A program made the position numbers and the translations under genes. Below the pieces are notes generated by a model. It did no database searches, was not told the origin of the DNA, and saw nothing but the letters and a program-made list of their open reading frames with translations. 64,000 nucleotides of DNA from Kineosporia sp. NBRC 101731 (GTDB lineage Bacteria > Actinomycetota > Actinomycetes > Actinomycetales > Kineosporiaceae), in assembly GCF_030269305.1 (NCBI RefSeq), contig NZ_BSTC01000013.1:124001-188000 (forward strand). Reading direction: 5' to 3'. Each line of letters starts with the position of its first letter. The first letter of the stretch is position 1. Below, piece by piece: positions 7,730-16,299 of the stretch.

Positions 7730-10700
7730 CGTCGACCATTCCCGCCCGGGCCCGGTCCAGCACCTCTTCGGGGCTGAGCGGGCCGCCGTCGTGGCTCAGC
7801 ATCATCGGGGCGTGGATCTTGACGAAGGGTTGACCTCCGACCCCGACGTAGAACTGCCCGATGCCCAGCGTGCCGATGTCCGTCGCGTCGCCGCCCGACT
7901 GCCGGGCGATCTCGCGGGCGGTCTGAATCTGCGCAGGGGCATTAAGCCGCCCGTAGAACTGGGTGGACGCGTTGCCCGGGATCCGATTGTGCAGTCCCCG
8001 GGGTGCCTGGGTCGCGAAAATCAAACCCAGTCCGTACTTTCGTGCCTGTGAGGCGAGGGCGAGGGTGCTGTGGGTGGACGGGGTCAGGGCGCCGGAGGGG
8101 GCGATGGTCTGGGCCTCGTCCATCACCAGAAGCCCACCCAACGGCACGTCGCGGGCCGGATGCTTCTTGAACCAGCCGAACAGCGCCATCTGCAACTGGC
8201 TGATGAAGTGCTGACGTTGTTCGTCGCCTTCCAGCCCGATCATGCTGATGACGGAGATCCGGGCGCGTTTTCCGGCGGTCGGGGTGAGGAGCTGCGCCGG
8301 GTCAACGGGCGTTCCGACGCCCCCGAACAACGGGTCATTGACCATATTCGCCCGCATCGTCTGGGCCATTTCGGCGGCGATCTTCGGAGCCTGATCCAGA
8401 TCACTGGCCTGCTCGGGAAGCTCGGCCAGCAGATCGGCCAGACTCTGCAAAGGCCCGCCTCCGCTGCGGGCGAAGAACTCGATCGACTGTTTCAGTACGG
8501 CTCTTTGGATCTCGGCCCGGCGGGTGGGCCCGTCGGCGCGAACCCGACCCGATAATGCGTTCACGGCCATCTGAACGGCCTGCTGAAACTCGTCCGCATC
8601 GTTGAGCAGTTCAGAGAAGTCCGGTAGGGGCTGGAAGGTCAGCGGCCGACCACTGGTGCGCAGCGGTGTCCACACCACCACCTCGCACGTCTCGTGAAAC
8701 TCCCGGGCGCGCTCCGCGTCCCCTTTTTGCCATTCCGGGGGAGGAGAGGTCGCGGGGTCACCGAGGCGGGCCAGGTCGTAGTTGGGATCCAGAACAATGG
8801 ACGAGACACCCCGCAGAGCGCACTCTTCGATAATGCGGCGCAGCAGAACAGTTTTGCCCGATCCACTGCCGGCGAAGACTGCAATGTGCCGACGCAGGGA
8901 CTCCAGGTCCAAGACCAACTGGCCTGATACGTCCACCAGCCGCCCGACCGGGACACCGGCAACGATCTCAGGTTCTGGTTCTTCCGGAACAGGATCGTAG
9001 GCCGTCAGAAAGGACTCCGACAGCACCTGGCTGAACAGCGTCGTCGTGCTGGCCGGCCGCCGGCTCACGATCCAGGCGCGCAGCAACGCGTCCCGCTCGG
9101 TCAGCATCAGCTGCAAAGCGTGGAGCACGCGAATGTCTTCGTCCGTGAATTCCGTGATGGTTCCACCGGCGGTCTTGAACGCCTTGGTCTCGCTCTGTGT
9201 CTTGGTTCCGGATGACCAGGGGGTGTTCCGCACAATGATCAGATTGCGGGTCTCATCACCCGGCTGGAAACCGGAAACCGAAATGGCCGACCGTAGTTTG
9301 GTCAGCGCCGAATAAGCGTGCGCGGTATTGATGACACGGAAGGAGTAGTGACTTTCCGACTCGGTCTTCTCGTGAAACGTGAAGCGCAGTCGTGCGTGCA
9401 GCGACGGCTTCTTGCCCGGCTTCGGATCCAGCGTGAAGGCTGACGCCCGATCGCCCTGCTCCAGGACCCAGGTCTGCAGACCCGCAGCCAGCCAGTCCGG
9501 GCCCACCACATCGTCCGCGTGCTGGTCGGTCGCTTGGCCCAGATCTGCCTGCGCCTTCAGCTCGTCGAAGCGCTGATCGAGGCGCTTGAGCTCGATCTCG
9601 CGTTCATCGGTGACAATGGGGGACGTTTGCGAGCCACCATCGTCCAAATGTGCAAGTTCCAGGAGTGTTTCGGTATCCAGGCAGTACTGGACGTGCGCAT
9701 CGATACGCTGCAGCAGGGCGCGGGGCGTGTAGTTGACGGCCTCGTTCAAGGCCTGCTGTGTGATCGGCCAGGTGGGGTAGGGCGGGGTGAAGCCGACCTC
9801 GTGGTACTTGGCGGTGAATCGCTTGGCCACGAATTCGGTGGCGATCTCCGTGCGGTTGATGCCCTGGAGGATTTGAGGATCGCGGAATCGGTCGCGGGCC
9901 GAGCTGATGCTGCGCGTCTTGAGCAACGTCCAAGTGTTGGGCTGACAGGCCAGAACGGTCAGCGTGCGCCGCGTCAGGTCGCGCAGCATCATGACCCCCT
10001 GGGCGACGTGCTGGACGGCCTCGTCCCGACCTTCGTCCTGAGTGTCAGCAGCTACCGAGGCCGGTGATGCGGAGGCATGAGCGATCAGCGGATCGATCTG
10101 GTCCATGGCCAGCACGCTGTGCCCGGTCACGGCGACCAGACGGAAAATGTCCTGGACAATCAGCTCGACCGGCCGGGCCCCGCGAATGCCCCACTGGCGC
10201 AGCTCTTCGAGATCCTGGTCGGGGGAGGCGACGAGCCAGTTGCGGGCGACGGACTGAACCGACTCGTCCAATGCTCCATACATCATCAGAGCCCTTGCCG
10301 TATCGGCAATCTCGGGCCCGAGACCGGAACCGCGCCGACCCAGTCCGGCGACAAAATTATCCAGCGTTGCTCGGTCGACCTGCTCGTTCGAAGCGCGCTG
10401 AGCTCTTCGAGAGGTCCCGCCGATCAGGTCGAGCCGGGTCAGCAGGATGTCGATCTGGTGTGAACGGCCGGGCGTCGGTCGCCACAGACCGTCCAGCACG
10501 CCTTCCATCACGTTGGTCCAGAACGCATCGCCGCGCGTCAGCCCGACCAGGAAGAAGTAGCCGTCGTCGCGCTGCACCTCATTACGTAACCAGGCGATGA
10601 GGTGCGTCTTGCCCGACCCTTTGTTGCCCTCGATGATCAGGCCCAGCGGGCTCGGCCCGTCGCTCTTCTGCGCGTCTTCCACCCCGGCCTGCAGTCGTCG

Positions 10701-10826
10701 GGCGGTGGCGTGGTTCAGATCGGTGACGTGCTCACGGGGAGGGTGCCAGATGTCGTCGAGCGTCATCGTCCACTCGAACCGCAGGGACGACAGCGCGGTG
10801 AACTCCTCGCCCGTCAGCTTCCTCAC
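7722..10826 (-). CDS. Dual-ATPase protein: AAA-like domain fused to HerA-like motor
   Basis: 1034 aa. The N-terminal P-loop GNKGSGKT is at 67-74, with a likely Walker B at VLAMDQIDPLI near residue 250, so the first half is a STAND/AAA-type switch. The C-terminal third is HerA/FtsK-like (DUF87): AGSGSGKTVLLRRI near 655, GGLLVMDEAQ near 902 and FATQAPRGL near 940. HerA proteins are hexameric DNA-translocating ATPases, often paired with nucleases in anti-phage systems. The start is GTG overlapping the upstream stop (GTGA); the downstream nuclease overlaps by 8 nt. The fusion of the two ATPase types in one chain is unusual. Exact function is inference. Confidence 0.8.
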   Translation of the reverse strand: MRKLTGEEFTALSSLRFEWTMTLDDIWHPPREHVTDLNHATARRLQAGVEDAQKSDGPSPLGLIIEGNKGSGKTHLIAWLRNEVQRDDGYFFLVGLTRGDAFWTNVMEGVLDGLWRPTPGRSHQIDILLTRLDLIGGTSRRAQRASNEQVDRATLDNFVAGLGRRGSGLGPEIADTARALMMYGALDESVQSVARNWLVASPDQDLEELRQWGIRGARPVELIVQDIFRLVAVTGHSVLAMDQIDPLIAHASASPASVAADTQDEGRDEAVQHVAQGVMMLRDLTRRTLTVLACQPNTWTLLKTRSISSARDRFRDPQILQGINRTEIATEFVAKRFTAKYHEVGFTPPYPTWPITQQALNEAVNYTPRALLQRIDAHVQYCLDTETLLELAHLDDGGSQTSPIVTDEREIELKRLDQRFDELKAQADLGQATDQHADDVVGPDWLAAGLQTWVLEQGDRASAFTLDPKPGKKPSLHARLRFTFHEKTESESHYSFRVINTAHAYSALTKLRSAISVSGFQPGDETRNLIIVRNTPWSSGTKTQSETKAFKTAGGTITEFTDEDIRVLHALQLMLTERDALLRAWIVSRRPASTTTLFSQVLSESFLTAYDPVPEEPEPEIVAGVPVGRLVDVSGQLVLDLESLRRHIAVFAGSGSGKTVLLRRIIEECALRGVSSIVLDPNYDLARLGDPATSPPPEWQKGDAERAREFHETCEVVVWTPLRTSGRPLTFQPLPDFSELLNDADEFQQAVQMAVNALSGRVRADGPTRRAEIQRAVLKQSIEFFARSGGGPLQSLADLLAELPEQASDLDQAPKIAAEMAQTMRANMVNDPLFGGVGTPVDPAQLLTPTAGKRARISVISMIGLEGDEQRQHFISQLQMALFGWFKKHPARDVPLGGLLVMDEAQTIAPSGALTPSTHSTLALASQARKYGLGLIFATQAPRGLHNRIPGNASTQFYGRLNAPAQIQTAREIARQSGGDATDIGTLGIGQFYVGVGGQPFVKIHAPMMLSHDGGPLSPEEVLDRARAGMVDDE

Positions 10827-11443
10827 GAGGTAGCCAGCCGGATGAGGTGGTGGTCTTCGCCTCCTATCCGAACCGCGGCAGCGCGGTCGGCGGCGCTGAG
10901 CCGGCGTTCGTCGGCGTCGGCCATGATGACCAGATCCGGCCCCTGGTACGCGGCGCTGAGGGCGGCATCCAGTTCGTCACGAGCGACGTCGGACAGGTGC
11001 GAACGCAGCTGCGACAAGGCAACCCATTCACCCGGAGCCTCGGCGAGCTCGGCCACGGCCTCCCGCAGGCGAATGCCGAGATCCTTGGCCGGGGGAGCGA
11101 AAATGACATCAGCGCTCTGGTTGGTCTGGTCCAGGAACTCGCTGACCCGGCTGAGGATCAGGTACATACCCCGCGTGCCAGTGTCGGCCCGGGGCGGGTA
11201 GGGCTGGGAGAACTCCTTCTTGGCCCAGTCCCAGCCCTCGTCGGTGAGTTCGTGCCGCAGCTCCCGCCCGACCTTCGGGCTGTTGACCAGGCCCGCTTCG
11301 TTCAGCCGGTGACGGGCGTCGCCGGTCAGGTCCAGCCCGCACCGCGCTTTCAGCTCCCGGTTGCTGACATCGGTGGCGACGGCCATCAGTGACAGAAGCA
11401 CAACACGGTCTCTGGGGGTCAGGTGCGGATCCGGACGCGGCAT
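10823..11443 (-). CDS. Winged-helix protein, first gene of HerA-PIN operon
   Basis: 206 aa from ATG 11443 (MPRPDPHLTPRDRVVLLSL), supported by GGAGAG 5 nt upstream; longer starts lack a ribosome site. Residues 8-80 read as a winged helix-turn-helix with NRELKARCGLDLTGDARHRL as the likely recognition part. The rest is helical and acidic, ending in a small domain with GPDLVIMADADE. It overlaps the HerA-like gene by 4 nt. It could be the transcriptional repressor of the operon or a DNA-binding subunit of the complex. Confidence 0.7.
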   Translation of the reverse strand: MPRPDPHLTPRDRVVLLSLMAVATDVSNRELKARCGLDLTGDARHRLNEAGLVNSPKVGRELRHELTDEGWDWAKKEFSQPYPPRADTGTRGMYLILSRVSEFLDQTNQSADVIFAPPAKDLGIRLREAVAELAEAPGEWVALSQLRSHLSDVARDELDAALSAAYQGPDLVIMADADERRLSAADRAAAVRIGGEDHHLIRLATS

Positions 11444-11785
11444 CAGGGCTCTCCATGGCTGGCCAACGAAATGGGGCTTTGGGCACGTTATGTGCTCTCG
11501 CCGGCGGGCAGGGGGAGACGGCCGATGGGTGCGGTGTGCGTTCATCGTGCGGGCAGTTACGCGGACTTGACGGTCGAGGTCACGGACTGTGTTGGCGGTC
11601 CGCCTTCAGGATTGCGCCGGAGTTGCGCAGGCGGACAACACGATGACCTTGGCCCTGGGGAAACCCAGAGGGCTGAGCGATGACGTTGCCAAATGAAGTA
11701 GTTGCCTGTTGTTAAAGGTGCGACAAGCGCGAGGTAGGTCACACAGTGACCCGAACGGGCGCGATGTCCTTTAGGGTTCTGACCC
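11444..11785. other. 342-bp divergent intergenic region
   Basis: Lies between the HerA-PIN operon (minus) and the type VII secretion-like locus (plus) and must hold both promoters. No frame has convincing coding character. TAGGGT ends 8 nt before the ATG at 11786 and might be a -10 box for a leaderless or short-leader transcript. Confidence 0.4.
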
Positions 11786-12121
11786 ATGTCTGAACCGGAA
11801 ACAGGGGCAGCCATGGGCATCGCTGATGCCGATGACAGCTTCGCGCTGGAAGGGCTGCCACCGGTTCTGTACGTGCCGCGGGCACCGGGTCCGATCGACG
11901 ATGAGTTTGTGGTGGACTTACGAGTGATGCCTGACGGGCGACTCGGTCTGCCTGTCTATTCGGCCCTTGATCGACTCGTGAAGCACTGCGGGCCGGACCA
12001 GCCGTGGGCCGTGATGATGACCAGAGATCTGCATCTCATCGACGAAGCCCAGTCCTTCGATTCGATCTTGCTGGATCTGCCGATCCGACCGGACATGTGG
12101 CGCCGGGTCGAGGAGCACTGA
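11786..12121 (+). CDS. SAV_915/SseB-like protein
   Basis: 111 aa. The core pattern PVLYVPRAPG, VVDLRVMPDGR, VYSALDRLVKHCGPDQPW and a final LLDLPIRPDMW match the small actinobacterial proteins called SAV_915 family, related to the N-terminal domain of SseB and regularly found beside EspC/WXG-type genes. Their function is unknown; a chaperone or adaptor role for secretion substrates is a guess from context. Its stop overlaps the next start (TGATG). No strong ribosome site precedes the ATG. An alternative start is the ATG at 11813. Confidence 0.75.
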   Translation: MSEPETGAAMGIADADDSFALEGLPPVLYVPRAPGPIDDEFVVDLRVMPDGRLGLPVYSALDRLVKHCGPDQPWAVMMTRDLHLIDEAQSFDSILLDLPIRPDMWRRVEEH

Positions 12122-12411
12122 TGGCCGAGCCGGTGAAGGTTGATCTCGATGAAGTTGCAGACATTGCTGCCAAGCTGAAATCGGCGGCCGGAAACCTGGA
12201 CGCGACCGGCGAGACGGCTCCCGAATGGTTGGACGCCGGGGACCTGACTGAGACGATTGTCGGGGACTTTGCTCACCTGCTGTCCAACGCCGGGAACCTG
12301 GTGGTGAACATGCAGGCCTTCGGCAACACGGTGGCCTCGGCCGGCAACTGCTACGACACCACGGATACAGCCTCGGCCGACTCCTACAGCGGAGGCCTGG
12401 ATGTCAATTGA
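12121..12411 (+). CDS. EspC-like type VII secretion target
   Basis: 96 aa, beginning MAEPVKVDLDEVADIAAKLK, with a second helix at HLLSNAGNLVVNMQAFGNTVA. Helix-turn-helix hairpins of about 100 aa with this N-terminal pattern are typical of EspC-family and related ESX substrates. The C-terminus is acidic and Ser/Tyr-rich (DTTDTASADSYSGG). Coupled to both neighbours: its start overlaps the SAV_915-like stop and its end overlaps the next start by 11 nt. Probably exported as a partner of the downstream WXG protein. No type VII core components (EccC etc.) lie in the window. Confidence 0.7.
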   Translation: MAEPVKVDLDEVADIAAKLKSAAGNLDATGETAPEWLDAGDLTETIVGDFAHLLSNAGNLVVNMQAFGNTVASAGNCYDTTDTASADSYSGGLDVN

Positions 12412-13654
12412 CACGACGATTGAGGGCGACCCCCAAAGTATCCGGACTTTGGGCCTATGGATCGAGAAGACTTTCACCGTAGCGGTGGGAACCGCTTCGG
12501 ACGATTACCGGACGGCACGTGATCGGTCTGAAAGGTCCTGGGAGGGGGACGCCGCGTCGGCCTTTCACACCAAGGTCGATTCTGCGCAGAGCGAGGCCTT
12601 CACCTTCGAGCTGGGAATCGAGAGCTACGGAAAGTCACTGGTCAATTTGGCCGACGACCTGAAGACGGCGAAGACGGGTATGGAACGGGTACGCGAGATG
12701 GCTCGCGAGGATGGGTTGCTTGTTGACGGCAACACGATCATTGATCCCCGCGACAGAGTCGCCCCCGACATGGTCCCGGGTCGCGTTCTGCCGCCGGCCA
12801 CCGACGAACAGCGCTCCAGCGAACTGAACGAGCAAATCGAAGCCTATGAGAAGGCCCGCCGAGAGGTCGACAAGGTCTTCGACGAGTACGACATGCGCAA
12901 GGCAAGCTTCACTAACGTCAGTAACGACCTGCGCGACAAGAAGTGGATTGTGGTCGCCACCTTTGCGAACGACACTCTGGTGGAACTGATGGCCGGGGCC
13001 TACGGCAGCAAGCTGGCGCAACGGGCTCTTCAGGCCCAGGAAATGATCGATCTGGCCCACGTGCGGCACGTCAGGGTGCCGATGAACGGTCCTTATTTCG
13101 GCGACTCCCTGAAGGATCTTCAGGAGCGATACTCGGTGCATGCCAAGAGCATGGGCAAGGTTGGTCAATGGGGACGTGTTTCAAAAGGCTTGCCTGTCAT
13201 CGGGTGGGGCCTTGTCGCAACGGACATCGGATACGACATAACTCACGAGAAGCCAGTGGACAAGACACTGGTCAGTGCATCTACTGGACTCGGGGTGGGA
13301 GCCGCAGCCGGCGCAGTCGGGTCGGCATTGGGTACAGCAGCTGCCGGTGCGCTGGTGGGGGGATCGGCCGGGTCAGTGGTGCCCATAGCCGGAACAATCG
13401 TGGGAGCTGTCGTCGGTGCTGGGGCCGGCCTGGTAGCCGGCGGGATGATGGACTCGGCGTACGACAGACAACACGAGAAAGATGAAACTCTCGGACGGGG
13501 TGGCTCCACGCACGTGAACATGATCAAGGAATTTTACGCCGAAAAAGTCGTGGAAACCAAGGACGAGATCGTCGATAAGGTCGAATCGACCGTAGACGAC
13601 GCGGTGGACAAGCTAACCGACCCGGCGCAGGTCAAGCAGTGGGCACGTGGCTGA
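12401..13654 (+). CDS. WXG-domain protein with glycine-zipper membrane region, putative T7SS effector
   Basis: 417 aa. Residues 1-100 form a WXG100-like helical hairpin with the motif SWEGDAASAF at 46-55. Residues 110-280 are helical. About residues 288-350 hold a long Gly/Ala zipper (GVGAAAGAVGSALG, VGAVVGAGAGLVAGG) able to insert into membranes. The tail is charged and coiled. This layout (export hairpin, linker, membrane-active end) resembles LXG/WXG polymorphic toxins that form pores. The three paralogous membrane proteins downstream would fit immunity factors. The toxin role is inference; the WXG and zipper are visible. Confidence 0.7.
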   Translation: MSIDTTIEGDPQSIRTLGLWIEKTFTVAVGTASDDYRTARDRSERSWEGDAASAFHTKVDSAQSEAFTFELGIESYGKSLVNLADDLKTAKTGMERVREMAREDGLLVDGNTIIDPRDRVAPDMVPGRVLPPATDEQRSSELNEQIEAYEKARREVDKVFDEYDMRKASFTNVSNDLRDKKWIVVATFANDTLVELMAGAYGSKLAQRALQAQEMIDLAHVRHVRVPMNGPYFGDSLKDLQERYSVHAKSMGKVGQWGRVSKGLPVIGWGLVATDIGYDITHEKPVDKTLVSASTGLGVGAAAGAVGSALGTAAAGALVGGSAGSVVPIAGTIVGAVVGAGAGLVAGGMMDSAYDRQHEKDETLGRGGSTHVNMIKEFYAEKVVETKDEIVDKVESTVDDAVDKLTDPAQVKQWARG

Positions 13655-14411
13655 AGCGGACGCTTGGCCGCCGGCACCGACGCCGGTCAAGGCCAAGGTG
13701 ATCGCAGTCATCGGCTTTCCATTCCTGGCCCTGGGCTCGGGGAACTGGGCCGTGGACGCCGCCCGAGAAGGTGCGTCGTGGGAGGCCTTCTTCTGGGGCC
13801 TCGCAGCGTTCATGTTCGTGGTGTTCGCCGCGACTGGCCTGACCGGCTGGCAGCGCCCGCGCCCTTCCCGGAAGCCGCCGGGCACAGGGGTCGACGATCT
13901 CGGCAACCCCGGTCTGAGGTTCCGGCACTCGCTCATCGCGACCTGCTGGTTCTACGTCCTGTTCGGGATCCCGGGGGTGTTCGCGCTGGCTCTGGCCGTG
14001 GACCTGTTCCGACGCGATAGGCCCATCGTTCAGGCCGTGATCGCGGCGGCTGCTGCGGCTTTCCTGGGCTGGTTCTGCATTGCCATGGCTCGGCGCGGTC
14101 GGGGTCGGCTCGTCCTGACCGCTGACGGCGTGTACCACCACTCGGCGCTGGCTGATCAGTTCGTTCCCTGGAGATCTGTGACCGGAGTCCGAGCGATGGG
14201 GGGAACTACCCCCTTGTTCCTCGTTGATTACGTGCCCAGCTCTCAGACTCGCGTATCCCGTCCGTCCTATCTCTTCATTGGCGAACCACCGACCCTGACC
14301 AGTATTACCGTGACCGCTGCTCAGATGGGACGATTCGCCGAACCGGCTTATAAGGCGGTCTGTGAGTATCTCGATAATCCCAACCGGCGTGGCAATCTCG
14401 GCATCTCTTGA
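13647..14411 (+). CDS. Membrane protein with PH-like domain, paralog 1
   Basis: 254 aa, GTG start overlapping the WXG gene by 8 nt. Four hydrophobic segments (about 18-35, 46-66, 98-117 and 128-148) are followed by a soluble C-terminal half with RRGRGRLVLTADGVYHHSALADQ broken up across a bPH-like strand pattern and the motif DQFVPW. Two more copies of this architecture follow. Related to each other but diverged, they look like a tandemly amplified family. Possible immunity proteins for the preceding membrane-active effector. Confidence 0.7.
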   Translation: MAEADAWPPAPTPVKAKVIAVIGFPFLALGSGNWAVDAAREGASWEAFFWGLAAFMFVVFAATGLTGWQRPRPSRKPPGTGVDDLGNPGLRFRHSLIATCWFYVLFGIPGVFALALAVDLFRRDRPIVQAVIAAAAAAFLGWFCIAMARRGRGRLVLTADGVYHHSALADQFVPWRSVTGVRAMGGTTPLFLVDYVPSSQTRVSRPSYLFIGEPPTLTSITVTAAQMGRFAEPAYKAVCEYLDNPNRRGNLGIS

Positions 14412-14561
14412 AAGGGGGGAGGGGGTGGCCGGGGCAGCAGCCAGCGTTGCCGCAACAGGAGGGATTGCGCACCTCATCAGCTCAGTCTGGGGTGAAACCG
14501 TTGCTGGAGCGGGCCGATCACCACATCAAACCGGGTCTATCGTGACCTACCCATTAGCGAT

Positions 14562-15335
14562 ATGAATGAGCCCTTGATTGCTTCGCCTGAGTGGCCCGTC
14601 CTTGCCAGGTCGACGACGCGAATGATCAACGTTGCCAGCCTGTCATTCATTTCGCTGTTCCCATTATTCACAGCTGTCGACAGAATCGAAAGTCGTTCGC
14701 TCTGGGCCATCGCTCGCCCTACGTGGGTCTTCCTGACCTTGCTCACCTTTGCTGTCGGCACGGCCCTTCTGCTGTTCCTTCCCCGGCAGGACTTCCGAAC
14801 TCCTCCGGCCGGTCACAACGACATCGGCGAATCTGGTCAAATGTTCACCTATTCCTGGATATCGCACTACTTCCCGCCCGCATCCATCGGGATGCCCGCC
14901 GTCCTGGGACTTGGCTTTGCGTATGAACTTTCGTCCTGGGGGCCAGTCGGCGTCATCCTTTCCGTGCTTTGCGCGGCCGGATCCCTCTACCTGACGAGCC
15001 TCTTCATTCTGGTGGTCCGCCGAGGCCGCGCGAAACTCGTGCTGACACCGAGCGGTATCTACAACCACGCTGCGTTCATCGATCAGTTCGTCCCCTGGTC
15101 GGAGGTGGCGGAAATCCGCACGGTCAACGGGCAAAATCCTCACTTCGAAGTGCATTTTCGGCCGGGTCCCCACGTGCGGACCACAACCGTCGGCCGCCCT
15201 TGGATCGGTAAGGACGAGCGATCCCAGCTCGTCTTCCAGGCCCTGGCTCTCGGCAGCCATGCTGTCCCGGCGTACGAAGCAGTATGTACGTACTTCAACG
15301 CCGCGGACGTAACCAGTCAGAGATCCGCCGGTTAG
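14562..15335 (+). CDS. Membrane protein with PH-like domain, paralog 2
   Basis: 257 aa. Same plan as its upstream neighbour: N-terminal pairs of transmembrane helices (about 20-38, 50-73, 106-140), then RRGRAKLVLTPSGIY and DQFVPWSEVAEI in the cytoplasmic half and a C-terminus with AVPAYEAVCTYF. There are 150 bp without a gene before it, so it may have its own promoter. The shared GIY-x-H and FVPW motifs define the family; its name is not known to me. Confidence 0.7.
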   Translation: MNEPLIASPEWPVLARSTTRMINVASLSFISLFPLFTAVDRIESRSLWAIARPTWVFLTLLTFAVGTALLLFLPRQDFRTPPAGHNDIGESGQMFTYSWISHYFPPASIGMPAVLGLGFAYELSSWGPVGVILSVLCAAGSLYLTSLFILVVRRGRAKLVLTPSGIYNHAAFIDQFVPWSEVAEIRTVNGQNPHFEVHFRPGPHVRTTTVGRPWIGKDERSQLVFQALALGSHAVPAYEAVCTYFNAADVTSQRSAG

Positions 15336-15391
15336 GTGATCATGCGTATGTCACGAACGTTGAGGGAGGGTACGGTGGGCAGCCCCATGTG

Positions 15392-16198
15392 ATGCGTTTC
15401 CGTGCAAGCGATGACCCGGAAGAACAGGGAGACCAGCCAGTTGGCTGGCCCAGGCCGCACCGTTCGCTTGGCCGCATCGGTTCAGTGCTGCTCTTTGCCC
15501 TCTTGGCAATCCTTTTCGGTGCTCTCGCGGTGGATGAGGTCTTGCAGGAAACGTGGTGGCAGGCGCTGGTCTGGGTCGGAGGGATGCTGCTGCTCGTACA
15601 TCTGATCGGTCTCACTGTGAGCTTGATGCACCGTCCTCGTCAGGCCGGCGGGCTGCCGTCGCGAGGAACGAATGATCAAGGCGAAGAAGGCATGGCGTTC
15701 CGGTACTCGAGATGGGCTTACTACTGGCTTTCGGTCGTGCTGGGGGCCTGTGCTGCCGGCTGCTTCGGCTACGCGGTGGCAGCGGGCCGGTATGTCAGCG
15801 TCGCCGGAGTGGTGTTGTCCCTGGTTTTTGCCGGTTTCGGCCTATACCTGCTCTGGTTTCTGGTGACCATGCTGCGCACCGCGCCCGGTGTGGTGGTGAT
15901 CAGTCCCACCGGCATCTATCACCGGTCGCTGACGTTCGAGCACTTCGTGCCGTGGGAGTCGGTCACCGAGGTCGCGGCCCGCAATCATCAGACGCCGTGG
16001 ATCACGGTGAAAGCTTTTCCGCTGGAGGGGACTCGGACCAAGAATCATGCTGGTCGGTTCTCCCCGGGCGCGGAGGGCCTGCCCTTCATGATTATTCGTG
16101 CATATTGGCTGGGGGCCAACGCTATTCCCGCCTATCTGGCCGTCCGTCGATACTTCTACAGCCCCGAGCAGCGAGCGGAGCTGGCTGGGCAGGACTGA
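15392..16198 (+). CDS. Membrane protein with PH-like domain, paralog 3
   Basis: About 268 aa, start uncertain: ATG 15392 or GTG 15389, both after a GGTGGG; a longer frame opens at 15284 inside the previous gene. It has four hydrophobic segments, then VVVISPTGIYHRS and EHFVPWESVTEV, and ends AIPAYLAVRRYFYSPEQ. The RRGR motif of paralogs 1 and 2 is replaced by LRTAP. A tandem third copy fits diversification against different toxin variants. Confidence 0.65.
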   Translation: MRFRASDDPEEQGDQPVGWPRPHRSLGRIGSVLLFALLAILFGALAVDEVLQETWWQALVWVGGMLLLVHLIGLTVSLMHRPRQAGGLPSRGTNDQGEEGMAFRYSRWAYYWLSVVLGACAAGCFGYAVAAGRYVSVAGVVLSLVFAGFGLYLLWFLVTMLRTAPGVVVISPTGIYHRSLTFEHFVPWESVTEVAARNHQTPWITVKAFPLEGTRTKNHAGRFSPGAEGLPFMIIRAYWLGANAIPAYLAVRRYFYSPEQRAELAGQD

Positions 16199-16299
16199 CT
16201 GTGCGGTCGTCATGCCAGGTGCCATCTCGGACCGAGACGCGGTCAGACTGGTTCCGCGACCCGCACGCGTTGTGATGTCCGGGTGCCGGGGCGTACCTG

